Counted from the first letter of the stretch, positions 45,842 to 58,374 are shown. The stretch: 64,000 nucleotides of DNA from Linanthus parryae (GCA_023055425.1 JALGPY010000006.1:76196435-76260434); one strand, 5' to 3'. The notes: generated from the sequence alone by a model not told the origin. A program made the numbers and translations.

Positions 45842-47262
45842 TGAAACGATCTCCGCAAGTGTACGACTATCGCTTTAGTAATAATGTGATAAAGAGGGTT
45901 GTCGAATCCCAGATAACTTGTCGTGAATTAATTAGGATGATAAACTTTGTGTGGGCTAGCAAGTGAGAGAATTTTCTAAACTAAATAATTAAAAAGACAA
46001 AACAAGTATTTAAATATTGAGATTTAATATAGAGCAAACAACCAGGACACCTCGTTTGGGGGATTGATAGGATCTTCTTATTGACAACGTTCTATGGTTT
46101 GTGAAACATAGACGGAGTTTACTTTGCTAATCGAGCAATACTAACTCACCAAGTTACCAAGTTAGCATCCTATGTCTAGGTTAAATTAAAACTGAGTTAC
46201 CAAGTTCTAGTTATCCCTAAACATGCACTAACATTGAACTCTACTCCAACGATCTCAATTCTTGCTTCCACTAAGAACGGGTGATTGTTTGCTTTTCCGG
46301 TTTTAGAAATTACCGAGTGACCAAATAATTGCAAACTAAGTTCTAGCTAACAAGATGTATCCAATTAATTAGATAGGATGAAGATCACAAAACAATCATA
46401 GAAAACAAAAAATCGTCAAATAGGTTTATCAAAACATGAATCCCAATTCGTAAAACGCATAATCAATGTGAAGACCCTAACCCCAAACTCGGCTCCCGAT
46501 CTAATAACTTTATCTATGCATATTCATGACCACAAATACAAGAGTTTGTGTGATCATGTAAAAACAATGAAAATATAAGAGTAGAGGGATCAAACGGATG
46601 AATTTTCGCTTCCACGACGAACTACAGGTTCAAGTTGGTCCTCAAACTTCTTATCTGCGTCTCTCCTATGAAAATACGACCTAATATGTCTTATTTACGT
46701 TCCCTAAGAGTCCTGGGTCAATTAGGAAAGCTTTACACATTTTTTCCTTATTTTTGGCCGACCTTCCCAGTGTCTTCGTACGAACAGAAATTGTCTTAGT
46801 GCGAAGGACTTCGCGCGAAGACAAGATCTTCATACTTTGCGACAACAAGCTATTTTGGAAGAATTTCTTCTTTTATAAAAATATGGCTAAGGAAGTGTCT
46901 TTGCACGAAGATAAATTGTCTTCCTTCAAAGACATCCTGAAGCTCCCCGATTTTCTTAGTTGCTTTTACATCCTTTTTTCTTTTCTTCTATTCCGAAGCT
47001 CGTTTCTTCTATCCAATTGATCCCCGCATGCATAATTCCTGTCAAGCAACAAAAAAAACACTACCACAAAGATCAAATGTGATAAAGCAATCAAATCATA
47101 CTCAAAACCAATAAGAAACGCTCGGATTGTACGTTTAAGCTAAAAGACACCCGAAAACGCATTTTCTCTTCAAATAAGCTCCAAATTCATCATTTGGCAC
47201 TGAAACGCACACAAATAACAATGTAAAGTGTACGTAGGATAACTCTTATGAAAAGTGTGTAA
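45842..47262 (-). repeat. Athila-like 5' LTR with the CACTA-1 empty site
   Basis: Homologous to the left LTR from end to end. The word CTCGGATTGTACGTTTAAGC at 47121-47140 is the uninterrupted version of the CACTA-1 target. The right end is approximate because the last 25 bp diverge. Confidence 0.88.
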
Positions 47263-47265
47263 TGC

Positions 47266-48740
47266 AGGTATAAATAGGATCTTAATACTCTAGAAGGGGG
47301 AGTTAAATAGATTATGCAAACTTTTGCTAATAATGACCTTTCGAAACTTAAACACAAAGTTAAGAAGGAATCTAAAGGCCTTAGAAAGTTTTAAAGAAAA
47401 TTGAAACAAGTTAATACAGTTTGGAGCTTCAAATCTTTGAGAGTGAAATTCTCCAAAGCTTTGGAGCTGATTGTTTTGATTTGTCTTGTATGCAGAATGG
47501 ATAACAGTAAAGTAAAGCAATGAGAACAAGGGATTTTTACAGAGTTCAGTCACAATTGGACCTGCTCTCTTCCTGAGGTATTTGATCCCTCCAAAATTTT
47601 AAACACTTCTTATTAATCACAGACTTAGACCTAGATCTCAAGCCTAAGTGAACTCCCTTACACCTATACAGCTTGTGGTTCCAAACCTATCTAGTTCCAG
47701 CTACAATCTGAGAAACAATAAGAACCTCTTGTTGTTCACTTGAACAACTAACTTCTAACAGTTGGTGAGGATATGAAATATTTAAGAGTTTTACAATGAA
47801 AGTGCAAATAAGAACAAATAAACAGATAAGCAATGAATGCTCAGAAGTGCTCTTCAGAATCTGGATGATTGATCTTCTTCAGCAGTGTTGAATCCTTGTT
47901 TGAGTGAAGAGTTCTGTGTGTAGATACCACGAATGAAACTCTCTTCTTTTTACAGTTGATAAGCTATTTTTTTCTCTTTGAAATTCAAATATGTGTTGTA
48001 GCAACATGCAGTAACAACTTGAGAAATTTTAGGAACAACTTCCTGAAAGTCCTCAACCTTCAGACTGCTTCTTTCAACAACCATATTTGAATAGCTGGAT
48101 TTATTTTTTTAGGAGGGGTCAAACGAAAAACAACCCTGCAAAACTTAATCACAAGATCAAACATAATCCAGATAAAATAGCATTAAAATACTGAATTTGT
48201 TAGACAGATCAGTTTGAACAAGAAAGTCATCTATTTTGTCTTCGCAGATTAAAAACTACATAAATGATGTCTCGAGAAATAATTAGTGACATGATTATGA
48301 ATCATAGCAAGTTAGTAACCAATCACATAACCAGCTAAAACAATATGCATAGAGAATCGATTAGTCACAGAAGTATCAGACAAAAACTCAAGGGAATCCT
48401 TCAAAGCTTTGGAGCTTTGACAGTTCTTCAAAGCTTTGGCCAAAAGACACTAATCCTTAAAGCCCATCATTCTGTCAAATTAATAGCATAATAAACTTAA
48501 TATGTAAGCTCAAGAATACTTGTACGAGACCCTGTTAACAACAATTAAACCAAAGTATAGCCTGCAACACAGAAACTTGTCAGAATAATACAAGTTCATA
48601 AACTTCAGAACTGAACTTCAAAGCTTTGGAGCTTTGACCCTATCTCTTATTATTTTTGTCTTTCATTATCTTGTAAATACAAAGTCCCCCTGAGTTCATG
48701 TATCCATAAAAAATTAACAACCACGCTGTAAGTTAACCAT
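47266..48740. other. LTR-like non-coding DNA with AAAGCTTTGG palindromes
   Basis: The start (CTAGAAGGGGGAGTTAAATA) and the composition resemble copia Sirevirus-type LTRs, but I cannot define the two ends or a target duplication. The palindromic word CAAAGCTTTGGAGCT(TTGA) occurs at about 47454, 48404 and 48622, with a partial copy at 48437. No ORF is credible. Confidence 0.4.
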
Positions 48741-48754
48741 AAAAATCAAGAAAT

Positions 48755-49330
48755 CGGCTGCTATCCACAACCCCAAGGGATGAAAACCCAGATCTGGAAA
48801 GTTTCCAGATACTTGTCACAAAGAAGAAGAAACTTCTCCCTATTCCACGCTTGTTTGAGATCTACTTCATTATCAATGACAACTTCTAGCTCCAATTTCA
48901 CATATTCAAAGGTTGAGAGGAGCGAGAAGGTGTGAATCGGTTTTGGGTCGAGGGACAAATCCTCCATCAACAGCTCCGCTCGCAACCGCCACCAGCAGCA
49001 GCGCCAGTTTCTTCATTGTCGTCCTATTCAGATCCATCGAGCTTGATCTTGTAGAGATCTGTTTGTCCCCGTCGGAGGTTGAGAGGATCGAGAAGGTGGG
49101 AATTGGTTCTGGGTTGGGTGTTGAAGGAGGAGGACGAGAGGAGAGTATGGGTTAGTTCCCATCAGTGGCGGCCGCCTCTGGTTGGGGTTGTTGTTGCTGT
49201 TGCTTCAGATTAAGAGAAAGAGAGGAGAAGATGAATGAGAAGGAGAAGATGGAAGAGAAGGGATTAGGGTTAAAATGAAGGAGAGAGAGAGAGAGAGAGA
49301 GAGATGTGTTGGGGTAATATAAGGCGGTGA
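48755..49330 (-). other. Gene-leader-like segment with a short signal-peptide-like ORF
   Basis: On the minus strand CT-rich DNA with a (TC)n at about 49303-49281 and CCCTAATCCC leads into short ATG frames. One, from about 49041, reads MDLNRTTMKKLALLLVAVAS, like a signal peptide, but stops after about 43 codons. The word TTGAGAGGA.CGAGAAGGTG.GAAT occurs twice, 164 bp apart (48914 and 49078), so part of the segment is duplicated. It could be the 5' end of a host gene or a captured fragment. Confidence 0.25.
49281..49303. repeat. (GA)n microsatellite
   Basis: About eleven GA units, in a CT-rich leader if read on the minus strand. Confidence 0.9.
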
Positions 49331-50530
49331 TTTTATAACATTTCAGGGGGAAATGGTCTTTTTCCCGGGTTGTTAGTCAACTGTTAGCGTCCATCAAAAA
49401 AAGGTGCAGAGTGTCCTTGTCCAAAGGTCAAGGTAGCGGGATGTATTTAATCCAATTTTCAGGGGTGGTCACTGTCTTTGCAACAACCCCCTTATCCGGC
49501 TCGGACACGCTGGGAGGGCGCTGCTAATAGTAACGGCGGACATCAAAAGCAAAACCCCCATTTTATTACATTACTATCAACCATTACACATGATTCTTAA
49601 GATATTACATGCTTTACTAAGGACTCCAATATTATACAAATGTACTAGACGACTTCTCGTGACATTATCATTCTTTGTGAGTCTCGTACCCTGCTATTTT
49701 GTAGTCCCCGTATTCTAGACCTGCGGTGGGAAGGAAAACAAGAACCGCAGTTTTCGAAAATCAGCACTGAAATACTGAATGAGCAACACCCAGGCGTGTC
49801 AAACACAGACGAAAGATTATTTAAAGTAAAACAGTAAGTTATTTAAAGTAAAATAGTAAGAAATAACATTTGCACAACGGAAGTAAAGGACAGTTGAATA
49901 CGATATTCTTTCACATTTCCAGAAATTTCCAGCGACCAGTGCGCAATCCACATCCAATATTCCCAACTGAACATTTCAATCAAATCCAATAACCCCAATC
50001 TGAATTTCAGATTAAATCACAACGATCCAGTTCTCACCAATAAACGTCCAATCAGAAATTCAATTTCAATCCTGAGTTGAATGGGGAAAATTCAGCCGCA
50101 TCACACAATTCCAAACCCGCTTCCAAGACCTTAAGTGTCGACACCCCCTAACAGGGTCTTATGCCCATAAGGAGTGAGTACAAGGAGCCAAACCCGAGGC
50201 AAATTGCAACCGGGCTAAATAAAGAAAAATAATGGGTCGAGTGGACGTAGCCAACAGCGACTAAACCAATGATCCGAGTGACGTTTCCCACACAACTCTT
50301 TCCACTTTACGTTATCACAGATTACTGATTATTGCGTGACAACTTGAAAGCAGTCATTTCAAAACAGAATTCATGTACAACATGTATATTTGAAAACGCA
50401 TTTTGAGACATACAACAAAATCGTGTTATGGTCGCGCACGCGATCACGATTAAAATAAAGAAATTAACCCGAATTAAATTACAAATGTTAATCTAACGTT
50501 TTCTAAAATCTTACCCGAATAATTCATCCA

Positions 50531-50856
<326 letters not shown>

Positions 50857-51104
50857 CACTACAAGATATGTGGGAATTGCCAGCGGTTTCAGTGGCAGCG
50901 GTAACAGCTACACCGGCGATTTTTCTAAACCGCTGGGAAATATGTCGACCGCTGGTACATGTTAATGCCAATGCCAGCGGCCGCTTTGAAACTGCGGGAA
51001 TGGCTTTTACCAGCGTTTCTGTAACTGCTGGTAAATCAATACCTATACCAGCGGTTGTGTTACTATTAGCAGCGTTTTTGAGTAGAAAAGAAGTTATTGA
51101 TCTC

Positions 51105-51178
51105 TTAGGAGGTTCGAACCCCAAACCTCGAATCCCATATCGCAAGTGGCTTTGGTGAATCTTACCACAACACCATCA
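51105..51178 (-). other. tRNA-like A/B boxes
   Basis: On the minus strand TGGTGTTGTGGTAAGA (A-box-like) is followed by GGGGTTCGAACCTCC (B-box). The spacing resembles a tRNA-derived SINE head or degraded tRNA. A full cloverleaf is not evident. Confidence 0.4.
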
Positions 51179-52224
51179 TCAAATAAGTTACTTTGTATGC
51201 CATTTTAATAAACTAATTCTATATTCACCATCATAAATATTTATTTCTTTACCATTGTTTAATATTTTAAATTTGTATGTTTGATCTTTAAAATTGTGCA
51301 TCAGAATGATTTGTATTCGACAAAGCATTGTTGTATGTTCCCGTACATAAGAGACTTGAGTACATAAATACAAATACATAAATTATTGGTATTTATGTAC
51401 TCAATCGAACTACAAGTTGGCCGAATATGGGCTAACAACTGTGACTCAATTCTCAGTTGGATTGTCGATCCTCACTAATTAATGAAATCGATTGCGCTAC
51501 TAATTGACCATATCAGGCTATAAATACTGACAATCGATCTATACTATTTTACTTAATAGAACTTTAAATTGACTAAATTGCACCGAGCATAGGCCTAACT
51601 TTTAAACACAACCTCGTCTTAGAAATTCAGGCCAAAATGTTAAACCAGATCCCAACGTTTTTAAGAAACCATTAATCGAAAGCCCTAGTATGTTAGGGTT
51701 GGGCCCGACTGGCTTTCGGGTCATAGGGCCGATGTTCAGTGCTAAATTGACTGAATAAGGCTTCTTATTGGTCAAAGTGAACTATCAATTATGACTTGAT
51801 GCTCAAGTGAATTCTCGATCTCTGCTAATTATCTCAATTAAACTCGTAATCGATCAAATTGGACAATTTGTTGTGACTCTCTCGTCAATTGGACTGCCAA
51901 TATCTACTAATGAGCTCAACCCAACTTATAATAGAACATCAGTTATGACCCATTGATCTCAATTGAACTGCTAAGTGACCAAACAGACTCTCTTTTCTAA
52001 CTCACAAGTGAATAAAACCATCAATCTTTACTAAGGAACTCAATCGATCTACAAATTGCAAAATAAATAAGTCAATCGTGACTGTAGAGCCTTCTCAAAA
52101 TAATGAAAGCAGTCAAAACTCTTAATTAACCTACTTGGACTACTGAAATAGAAAAAATACTATTTTTATTGCAATTGACGATAAAAGTAATGAATGATTG
52201 AGGGAAGGATTGAAGTCATGGTGG

Positions 52225-52560
52225 CAAGATGGGCCGACCCGTGTGCCAATTTGGCACGGCCCACCCTGGCATGCTCTAAACACGCCCCAAGCACGACCCG
52301 CTCCTCCCTCTGACACGGCACGACCTGCTCAATCCGTGGCACAACCGGGTCAGGTTCCTCCCTTAGCCAACCCGGCCCGCCCCTCGCGGGCCGTGCACGA
52401 CCCGCACAAACAAGGCCCCTCCGACAGGACCCGTGCACGGCCTCTACAACCCGGCACGTGCCAAGTTTCTAGAATTTTCGAGCCCGACCCGGCATGCCCT
52501 ACCCCTCGGCACGACTCGAACCCAGCCCGGCTCGACCCGACACGGCCCGCTAACCAATTC
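52225..52560. repeat. GC-rich GGCACGACCCG-type repeat cluster
   Basis: Short words GCACGACCCG, CACGGCCCG and CCCGACCCG recur in both orientations, in sharp contrast with the AT-rich surroundings. This looks like the subterminal zone of a hAT-type MITE, but I could not define the ends. The ORFs here are by-products of the repeats. Confidence 0.5.
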
Positions 52561-55400
52561 TTTCCCTCCATCGCTCACCTAGATCTGAAATCTCTCCCCC
52601 CAAAACTCAAATCCTAACTCTCTGCTTTCCCTCTCTCTTTCTCACCCTCGCTGTGCTTCACTGTTACCAAGTTCTCTGCCAACAAGGACGCAAGGGTTTT
52701 CTTCTCCAGTAGATACGCTAGTGAAGGCGCATTTGATCATTCAACCCAATTGCTTTCACAATCTTTCAATCCTTGTCCAACTCTCCAACTGTATGTCGAC
52801 CTCTCACTCTAACGCGATTAAAGGCCTCGATGTCATCTATCTTCATCTCACTGGAGGCTCTCTGGAAACCAATTGAACATAGGTTTTCCTGTTTTCGATC
52901 TCAGTGTTTATCAGTCCACGTTGAGGGTTGATTTCGTCCGAACATGACTGCATGAGGTGCGATTTTGATTTGTAGTGTCCGATTTTGAAATTTCAATATG
53001 TTCTTTCAAGAAGCCCTAACACAGTGAACATGTTCTTAATGTCTTCGATTTCATCCTTTTGACTTGCAGGGCCTCGAATTTGTTTGGAATGAGTGTTCAT
53101 TGTTTTTATTTTCAAAACTATCAACAGAAGCTAGGGTTCTCAGGTTTGTGACAGTACTCCTTGCAGGTTATATTTTTAATTTTCCAAGGCGCAGACTTCA
53201 GATTGCTTTCGGTTTTGGTGGGATAGGGGTTTTCCTTTAATTAAATTTGCCTCCTAATGATCACAGTAGATAGATTTGTGAACATATGAATATGCATGAT
53301 TTGAGGTTCTGTAACTGTTGTTTACTTAATCTTGATGAATATACATCTCTTGTAGATGAACATAAGTGATCTTGTACTTAGGCTCCGTTTGGTTGGTGGT
53401 AGAACACTTTCCTGTAAAATGTTTTCCCTTGTTTTGGTGTTTTGGTGCCCGTTGGTTGGACGTAAATGTTTTCCTGTAAAATGTATTCCCTCAGATGATG
53501 TAAAAATGATTTACACATTTCAAATTCGTCAACAACTCATACGAACACCTCCACCACACAAAAGCATTTTACTGCGAACCAAACAGAGCCTTAATTTCCT
53601 CTGATTGATCATAAGAAGCTATGCCTTGGCTAGACTTTTGATTAATGTTGATTATGTTCTTCTTCTCTTTACTATAAGTTCATCTTGTTCTCTTTCTGTT
53701 TGTTAGGTTGTTGGTCTTCTACGGATTAAAACTGAATGATACCAACAGATTCACATTAATTTTGCTTTCAAATAAGTTATCTTCATAATGCATATATGCT
53801 TTCTAGTATGAACTCTTACAAACGTGTTTATGGTTCCATGATGTATTAGAAATTGTGCATAATGGTCATTTATCGTTCTATGTCACCAGGTACAAGGATC
53901 AATCTAGCATGCTTGATTAATTTTTAGATTACATTAATCTGAAAAACATAAAGGTTTAGAAGAAGCATGAAATGGATGGCGATAGTTGACTGGTATGATT
54001 CACAGTTCTTATTCTGTGATTTAAGTCGATATTTATGGCAATACCGAACTATGATTAACAGAGAAGTATTTACAAGACAACAAGGGCGATCATCCTCATT
54101 CTACTATTAAAAACATAGATACATGCTTGCTAGATTTTCATATATCAATTCTATAAGCTACTAATGTTGTCATTTTTATTTCGTTTTGCTCATTACCCAC
54201 TTATTCTTCATGTTACAAGGTATGGATCGTTTAAATGAAGGTGTTGATCAAAGAGAATACAGAAATTAAGATTAAGATCCACTTATGTGAACTTCTATGT
54301 AAGTTCCAGAGAGATATTTGTGTAGTTTTACCTTACCTTTGCTCCAAACTCTTCCTTATAATTGCCTCTCCATTACTCGACACTCTCCTGCGGATACTTT
54401 GTCCTTGAACTTTCTTTAATGTATGAAGTGATCGGATAAGCTGAAATTAAGTGAACTGAATGACTCTTATGTCCATACATGTTACATGTTGAATGGATTG
54501 TTAAGTGGTCACATATGATCAGCACATAATCTTAGTATATACTGAAACATGTTTGGCTTTTACTATCCAATGTGATTCTGTTGCCAAATTGTGTACTATA
54601 GTAATTGTTTTTTTCATGATTTTAGCTTCAGGATGTGTTCATTTAGAATTCAAGAATTCAGGTTCAGGTAGTACACAAAGCATTTCAAAGTGTGAAGCTT
54701 ATATTATCTGCCATCTCATTGAAAGGCCTATTGGATTTTAAGTTTGGTTTGAGACTTATCTGCTCTTTCCTCTCTTTCAACAGCAGCTGGAAAGCAGTTA
54801 TGGGTACACCGAGAGCTGGTGTAGGTGCCTCAACAGGATAGCAACATCTAACTTATGGAGGGCACACTTTTGAAACCAAGGTAACTTGATTTCTGTTTTT
54901 TCCTTTACTAACTTGCTATTTTTTCCTTTTAAGGGCATGAAAGTTGATGCCCATTTTGAATATGTGTATAGTGCTGAGTAATTGATGCCCATTTCGTATT
55001 AGTTATGAATAATGAGTAACGCTGGACTCTACTGATAATTTTGGTTCTTTCTCTAGCTGAGGAAAAGCAATTTCTTTTCAGACTGGTGTTTGTGTTATTG
55101 CTTTTCTGGACGTGGTTCAGATTATTCATTATTTCCATTTGTTGATATGTAGTTATATAGAACCGAGCATTACTTAATTTCCTATCTGTTATTAGCATTG
55201 TCCTTTCGTTGCTCCATTTTGCCTCGACTGCAAGTTATTACTGCATGTTTAACTAATTGTACTTTCTTCCAATCTGACAGGAATACTAACTTTGACGACA
55301 ATGACCAACACTCCAAGAAGTCAATATGAACGCTACTTATATTTTTGGAAGCCACGCTAAAATAGATGAAGTAGCTTTGATTGAAGTACAATATCTGTTA
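52561..55400 (+). other. Gene-like transcript region inside CACTA-2, no recognisable protein
   Basis: A CT-rich leader (CTCTCTGCTTTCCCTCTCTC near 52616) is followed by exon-like, then T-rich intron-like DNA. A 3'-end-like stretch near 55280-55400 follows. No long ORF: the best frames in the first segment are 40-80 codons and unrecognised. It may be a captured host gene or the element's own decayed gene. A Tourist-like MITE sits inside at 53381-53590. Confidence 0.3.
53381..53590. mobile_element. Tourist-like (PIF/Harbinger) MITE, 210 bp
   Basis: Target duplication TTA at 53378-53380 and 53591-53593. Ends inverted: GGCTCCGTTTGGTTGG on the left and GGCTCTGTTTGGTTCG (reverse complement) on the right. 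A GGC...CGTTTGGT end with a TTA duplication is typical of Tourist-like MITEs. Confidence 0.88.
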
Positions 55401-56228
55401 GTAATTTGTTGGATTCATTTGTGATACCTCAGCAACTTGTAATTGTACTATTATTGTTATGAGAACAAAGATTTAGTTAAATATTGTTTGGATTGAAAGA
55501 CATTTATAAGATTGAGTGATATTTTGTTCACCGTTCATTTATTTTTGTTTAATGATACTAAAAGCTCTCCCAAATGTCTCCAATTTGGCTGGATTAGATG
55601 AATATTTTTTGGAGAAAACGCTGGTAGAAGTAGGTATCTACCAGCAGTCAGCTTAGCTAAGCTCTAGCGTGTGAAAACTGCTGGAAAATGGGGTCCTTGG
55701 GCAGCGGTTTCTAAGAAATGCCAGCAGTCTTTGAAACCGCCGGTATTTAACACCTGCTACAGCGGTTCTGCAAACCGCGGGCATATACTTTTACCAGCGG
55801 GGATACGCCAGCGGTTTTCTGCACGCTGCCGGCGGTTTGATAAACCGCTGGTAAAATATGTGCCAGCGGTTTTTGGCTCTTCTACCCGCGGTTTCAACCG
55901 CTGGTGTAGCCTCTGTTTCCTGTAGTGGTAGTAGTGTCATTATTACTACCATTTATACTAATAACGTTCAATATATAAACATAACATTATATTATTCTAA
56001 ATGTATATGTTTACTATAAAATTGTTACTAAAATAATTCATAAATAATCTAGCAAAACACGATAGCGTATTCAATATTATTTTTGTCTCAACTCTATTCT
56101 TATTTAGCTTCAAAATTTATGATTTTACCCCTAGCAATTAAACGGGGTATTACAGTCTTTACTCTACTTTTAATATCCTTATGTAAGCAAATGATGTATG
56201 ACTCTAAAGGAAGTATGGTGGCTGCAAT

Positions 56229-56947
56229 TGGGGATCTTTAATGTGGCCCGGTCCGATCCAAGATCCGAGTGATCCGATCCGGATGGATTAATCCGAATTC
56301 GACCCAACTTAAAATGGATCGGGTATGGATTATGAAAGCAAGATCCAAATGGCAATGGATCCGGATTTAATCATTGTGTATTTGGTTGATATCCGATACG
56401 ATCCAATCTCAGTACTTTATATTTTCCAAAAAATCCCCTAAGAGCTATATTTGATAATAAATATACATACTACTATGTCAAATTCTAAATTCAATTTCCT
56501 CGATAGTGCCACTAACCCTAGCCTCACATAAACCACCAATCTTATGAGCAATGAACAATGAGTTAAGAAAAGTTTATTATGTGTTAAATTTGTTAATTTG
56601 TGGATGAAGTGGTGTATTAATGTTTTGTGCGACATTATATATTCTAATTTTTTATTTGAAGTTGAAGGTAATGCTGATATGGATCTAAATCTTGTTTTGA
56701 CGTTGTCATAATTTTTGTGGTTTTTTTTAATGTGTTTTCATGGATTCTTTTGGGAATTCGACCCGGAGATGATCCGATTTGTGTCTCGTGGATGTTCGGA
56801 TAGGACATGGGTCTTGTACTTTAGTTCCAATCTGATTCGAATTTGACGAGAATTCGTTGAAATCTTGATCTAGCCTTCTTATTCATATATAGATATAGGT
56901 AAATTCGATAGGTAGATTCGATTTGAATCCGATCCGTTGCCAGCCCA
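56229..56947. mobile_element. hAT-type MITE, 719 bp
   Basis: Target duplication GCTGCAAT, perfect at 56221-56228 and 56948-56955. Ends TGGGGATC... on the left and TGGGCTGG... (reverse complement) on the right, followed inward by GATCCG/CGGATC-rich DNA. The 8-bp duplication supports hAT. No transposase. Confidence 0.82.
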
Positions 56948-56955
56948 GCTGCAAT

Positions 56956-57225
56956 ACCTGATCTTCCTACTCCTTCCCCTTGTGCTTCATATTTTCCTTC
57001 TTTCACACCCATGTTCAGCCCACTCTGATCATATTTCCATCTGGAACACCATAGGCAGAGAAGGGACTAGGACTGTGTACTCAGGGGGCTATAGTTCAAG
57101 CATTGAATTATTATTTCACCTTTAACAAGATCAGTCTCCCAGAAACTTGTCAATTTGGCATGCATGAACTTTTCAATCAATTATCTTTTTTTGACTGGTT
57201 AATTTAATATCCTGAGTTGTTGGTT
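56956..57225 (+). other. Unassigned single-copy-looking DNA
   Basis: The short plus-strand frame around 57020-57123 contains SDHISIWNTIGREGTRTVYS, which looks coding, but the flanks give no family. It may be an exon fragment of a host gene disrupted by the hAT MITE. Confidence 0.25.
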
Positions 57226-57229
57226 CTCC

Positions 57230-57770
57230 ATCTAACGAGATGTGACCTGAACCTAGAAAATGTTTCAAGAATGGACGAGGTTGCGAGGCTGTTGGAAGAA
57301 ATTGACGCAAAAAAATAAGGTGGCATGATACATAAGAACCAGATTAATATATGATCTCACTATTTATCGCCAACTTGTAGGGGCTCTACAGTATTTAATG
57401 TTTAGTCGTCCTGATATTGCTTTCGCTGTGAACCACCTTTTTCAATTCATGAACCCCCCCTACACACATGCACCTTGGGGGGGGGGGGACCGTATTTTAC
57501 GTCACATACAAGGCACTAAATTACATGGTTTATTTTAGCAACATGGACACTTACCTTTTTCAAGTTTTTAAAGAAGCCGTTAGGCTGGTAACCCCATTTA
57601 CCGGCGTCGTACTATGGCCCTTTTGAATTTTACTGGCCCAAACCCAATCCATTGGGCTGCCAAGAAACAACCAACAGTGGCCCACTCTTCCAACAAGGCA
57701 AAATATCGTTCTCTAACCACTGCTGCTACAAACATTTATTGGTTCTAAATTGCTATTATACATATTCAAA
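57230..57770 (+). pseudogene. Copia RNase H fragment, plus strand (third lineage)
   Basis: Plus strand: DLTIYRQLVGALQYLMFSRP then DIAFAVNHLFQFMNPP and ILRHIQGTKLHGLF match the copia LYR.LVGALQYLT.TRPDI and ILRY..GT blocks. After a frame change, NPIHWAAKKQPTVAHSSNKA then KYRSLTTAATNIYW match the ISWSSKKQ..V.RSS.EAEYR block of RNase H. A G run (57477-57489) interrupts the frame. No LTRs seen. Confidence 0.85.
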
Positions 57771-58200
57771 TCTCCTTTTCTATATAAATATCCCACCCTG
57801 TCTTTTTAGTAACCTTCTACGAAACTTGTATCATCATCTTTCATGCTCTTGCTTTCTTGCCTTCCTCTGCAAGTCCTACGCATTTAGACTTTATCTTCAA
57901 ATTTCATTTTTCCTATTTCACACATTGTCTTAATAATCACGCATTGTCAAGTCACCAAGCACAACGGCATGCATAATAGTACGCATGTCTCAAAGGATGA
58001 TGCCCCCTCCTTCCAAATCAAAAAATACTTGTAAGTAGAAGAAGGGTGCTTCCACTTCTGTCTTCCTTTCCGATGCTCCTTTTCTAAACATTTACTTTCG
58101 TCCCCTAGAAGATCGATTTCTGGTCAAAGCTCCAAGATCACAAAAATTGACCATTCTCAACTAGTAGCGCTGCGCATTCTAGAGCTCACATACCCATAGG
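57771..58200. other. Intergenic DNA, no feature
   Basis: AT-rich, short frames only, nothing recognised. Confidence 0.45.
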
Positions 58201-58202
58201 CT

Positions 58203-58283
58203 GGAGAAACTCCCCCACCTTCTCTCGGTACCCACCCAAGGGTGGAGAAACTCCCCCACCTTCTATCAGTACCCACCCAAGGA
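58203..58283. repeat. Tandem repeat, two 41-bp units
   Basis: Units start at 58203 and 58244. Each contains GGAGAAACTCCCCCACCTTC and GTACCCACCCAAGG, with two or three differences. Confidence 0.9.
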
Positions 58284-58374
58284 GAAAGGTATGAAGCCTT
58301 CATCTCCTAACTCTTTCTAGTTTTCCATTTTTCCTCCTGTATGTTGGGCCCAATGGGTAAGTAGCATGTTCTCC

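Larger units (their letters stand above)
35802..47262 (-). mobile_element. Athila-like Ty3/gypsy element, gag-protease only, minus strand
   Basis: Left (3') LTR 35802-41002 carries CACTA-1; right (5') LTR 45842 to about 47262. Both begin TGAAAC.ATCTCCGCAAG, and each is about 1.4 kb without the CACTA element. Next to the right LTR the minus strand reads TGGCGCCGTCGCTGGGGAC (45835-45817), the tRNA-Asp-type PBS of Athila-like elements. The polypurine tract AAGTGTGGGGG lies at 41018-41008. The internal region has gag and protease only; no RT, RNase H or integrase is detectable in the 2.4 kb between protease and 3' LTR. A matching 5-bp target duplication was not found. Confidence 0.88.
50857..55927. 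mobile_element. CACTA element 2, 5071 bp, inserted in the microsatellite
   Basis: Ends CACTACAAGATATGTGGGAA and, in reverse complement, CACTACAGGAAACAGAGGC. Target duplication GTA at 50854-50856 and 55928-55930, inside the AGT array. Subterminal zones 50875-51090 and 55615-55915 are dense with CCAGCGGTTT/AAACCGCTGG motifs. No transposase ORF. The interior holds a tRNA-like sequence, GGCCCG-rich repeats, a Tourist-like MITE and gene-like, intron-like DNA on the plus strand. Confidence 0.93.

Noticed and set aside
47278..47283. ATCTT as the right target duplication of the Athila-like element (left flank is ATCTT at 35797-35801)
   Set aside because: It lies about 16 bp beyond the aligned LTR end and the LTR would not end in CA; could be chance.
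51105..51178. Functional tRNA gene
   Set aside because: A- and B-box-like words only; acceptor and anticodon stems are not evident.
52198..52617. 139-codon proline-rich plus-strand ORF and its antisense partners
   Set aside because: Produced by the GGCACGACCCG-type repeat cluster; no domain and frames open on both strands.
58203..58283. CRISPR-like direct repeats
   Set aside because: Two adjacent 41-bp units with no spacers, in plant DNA; a simple tandem duplication.
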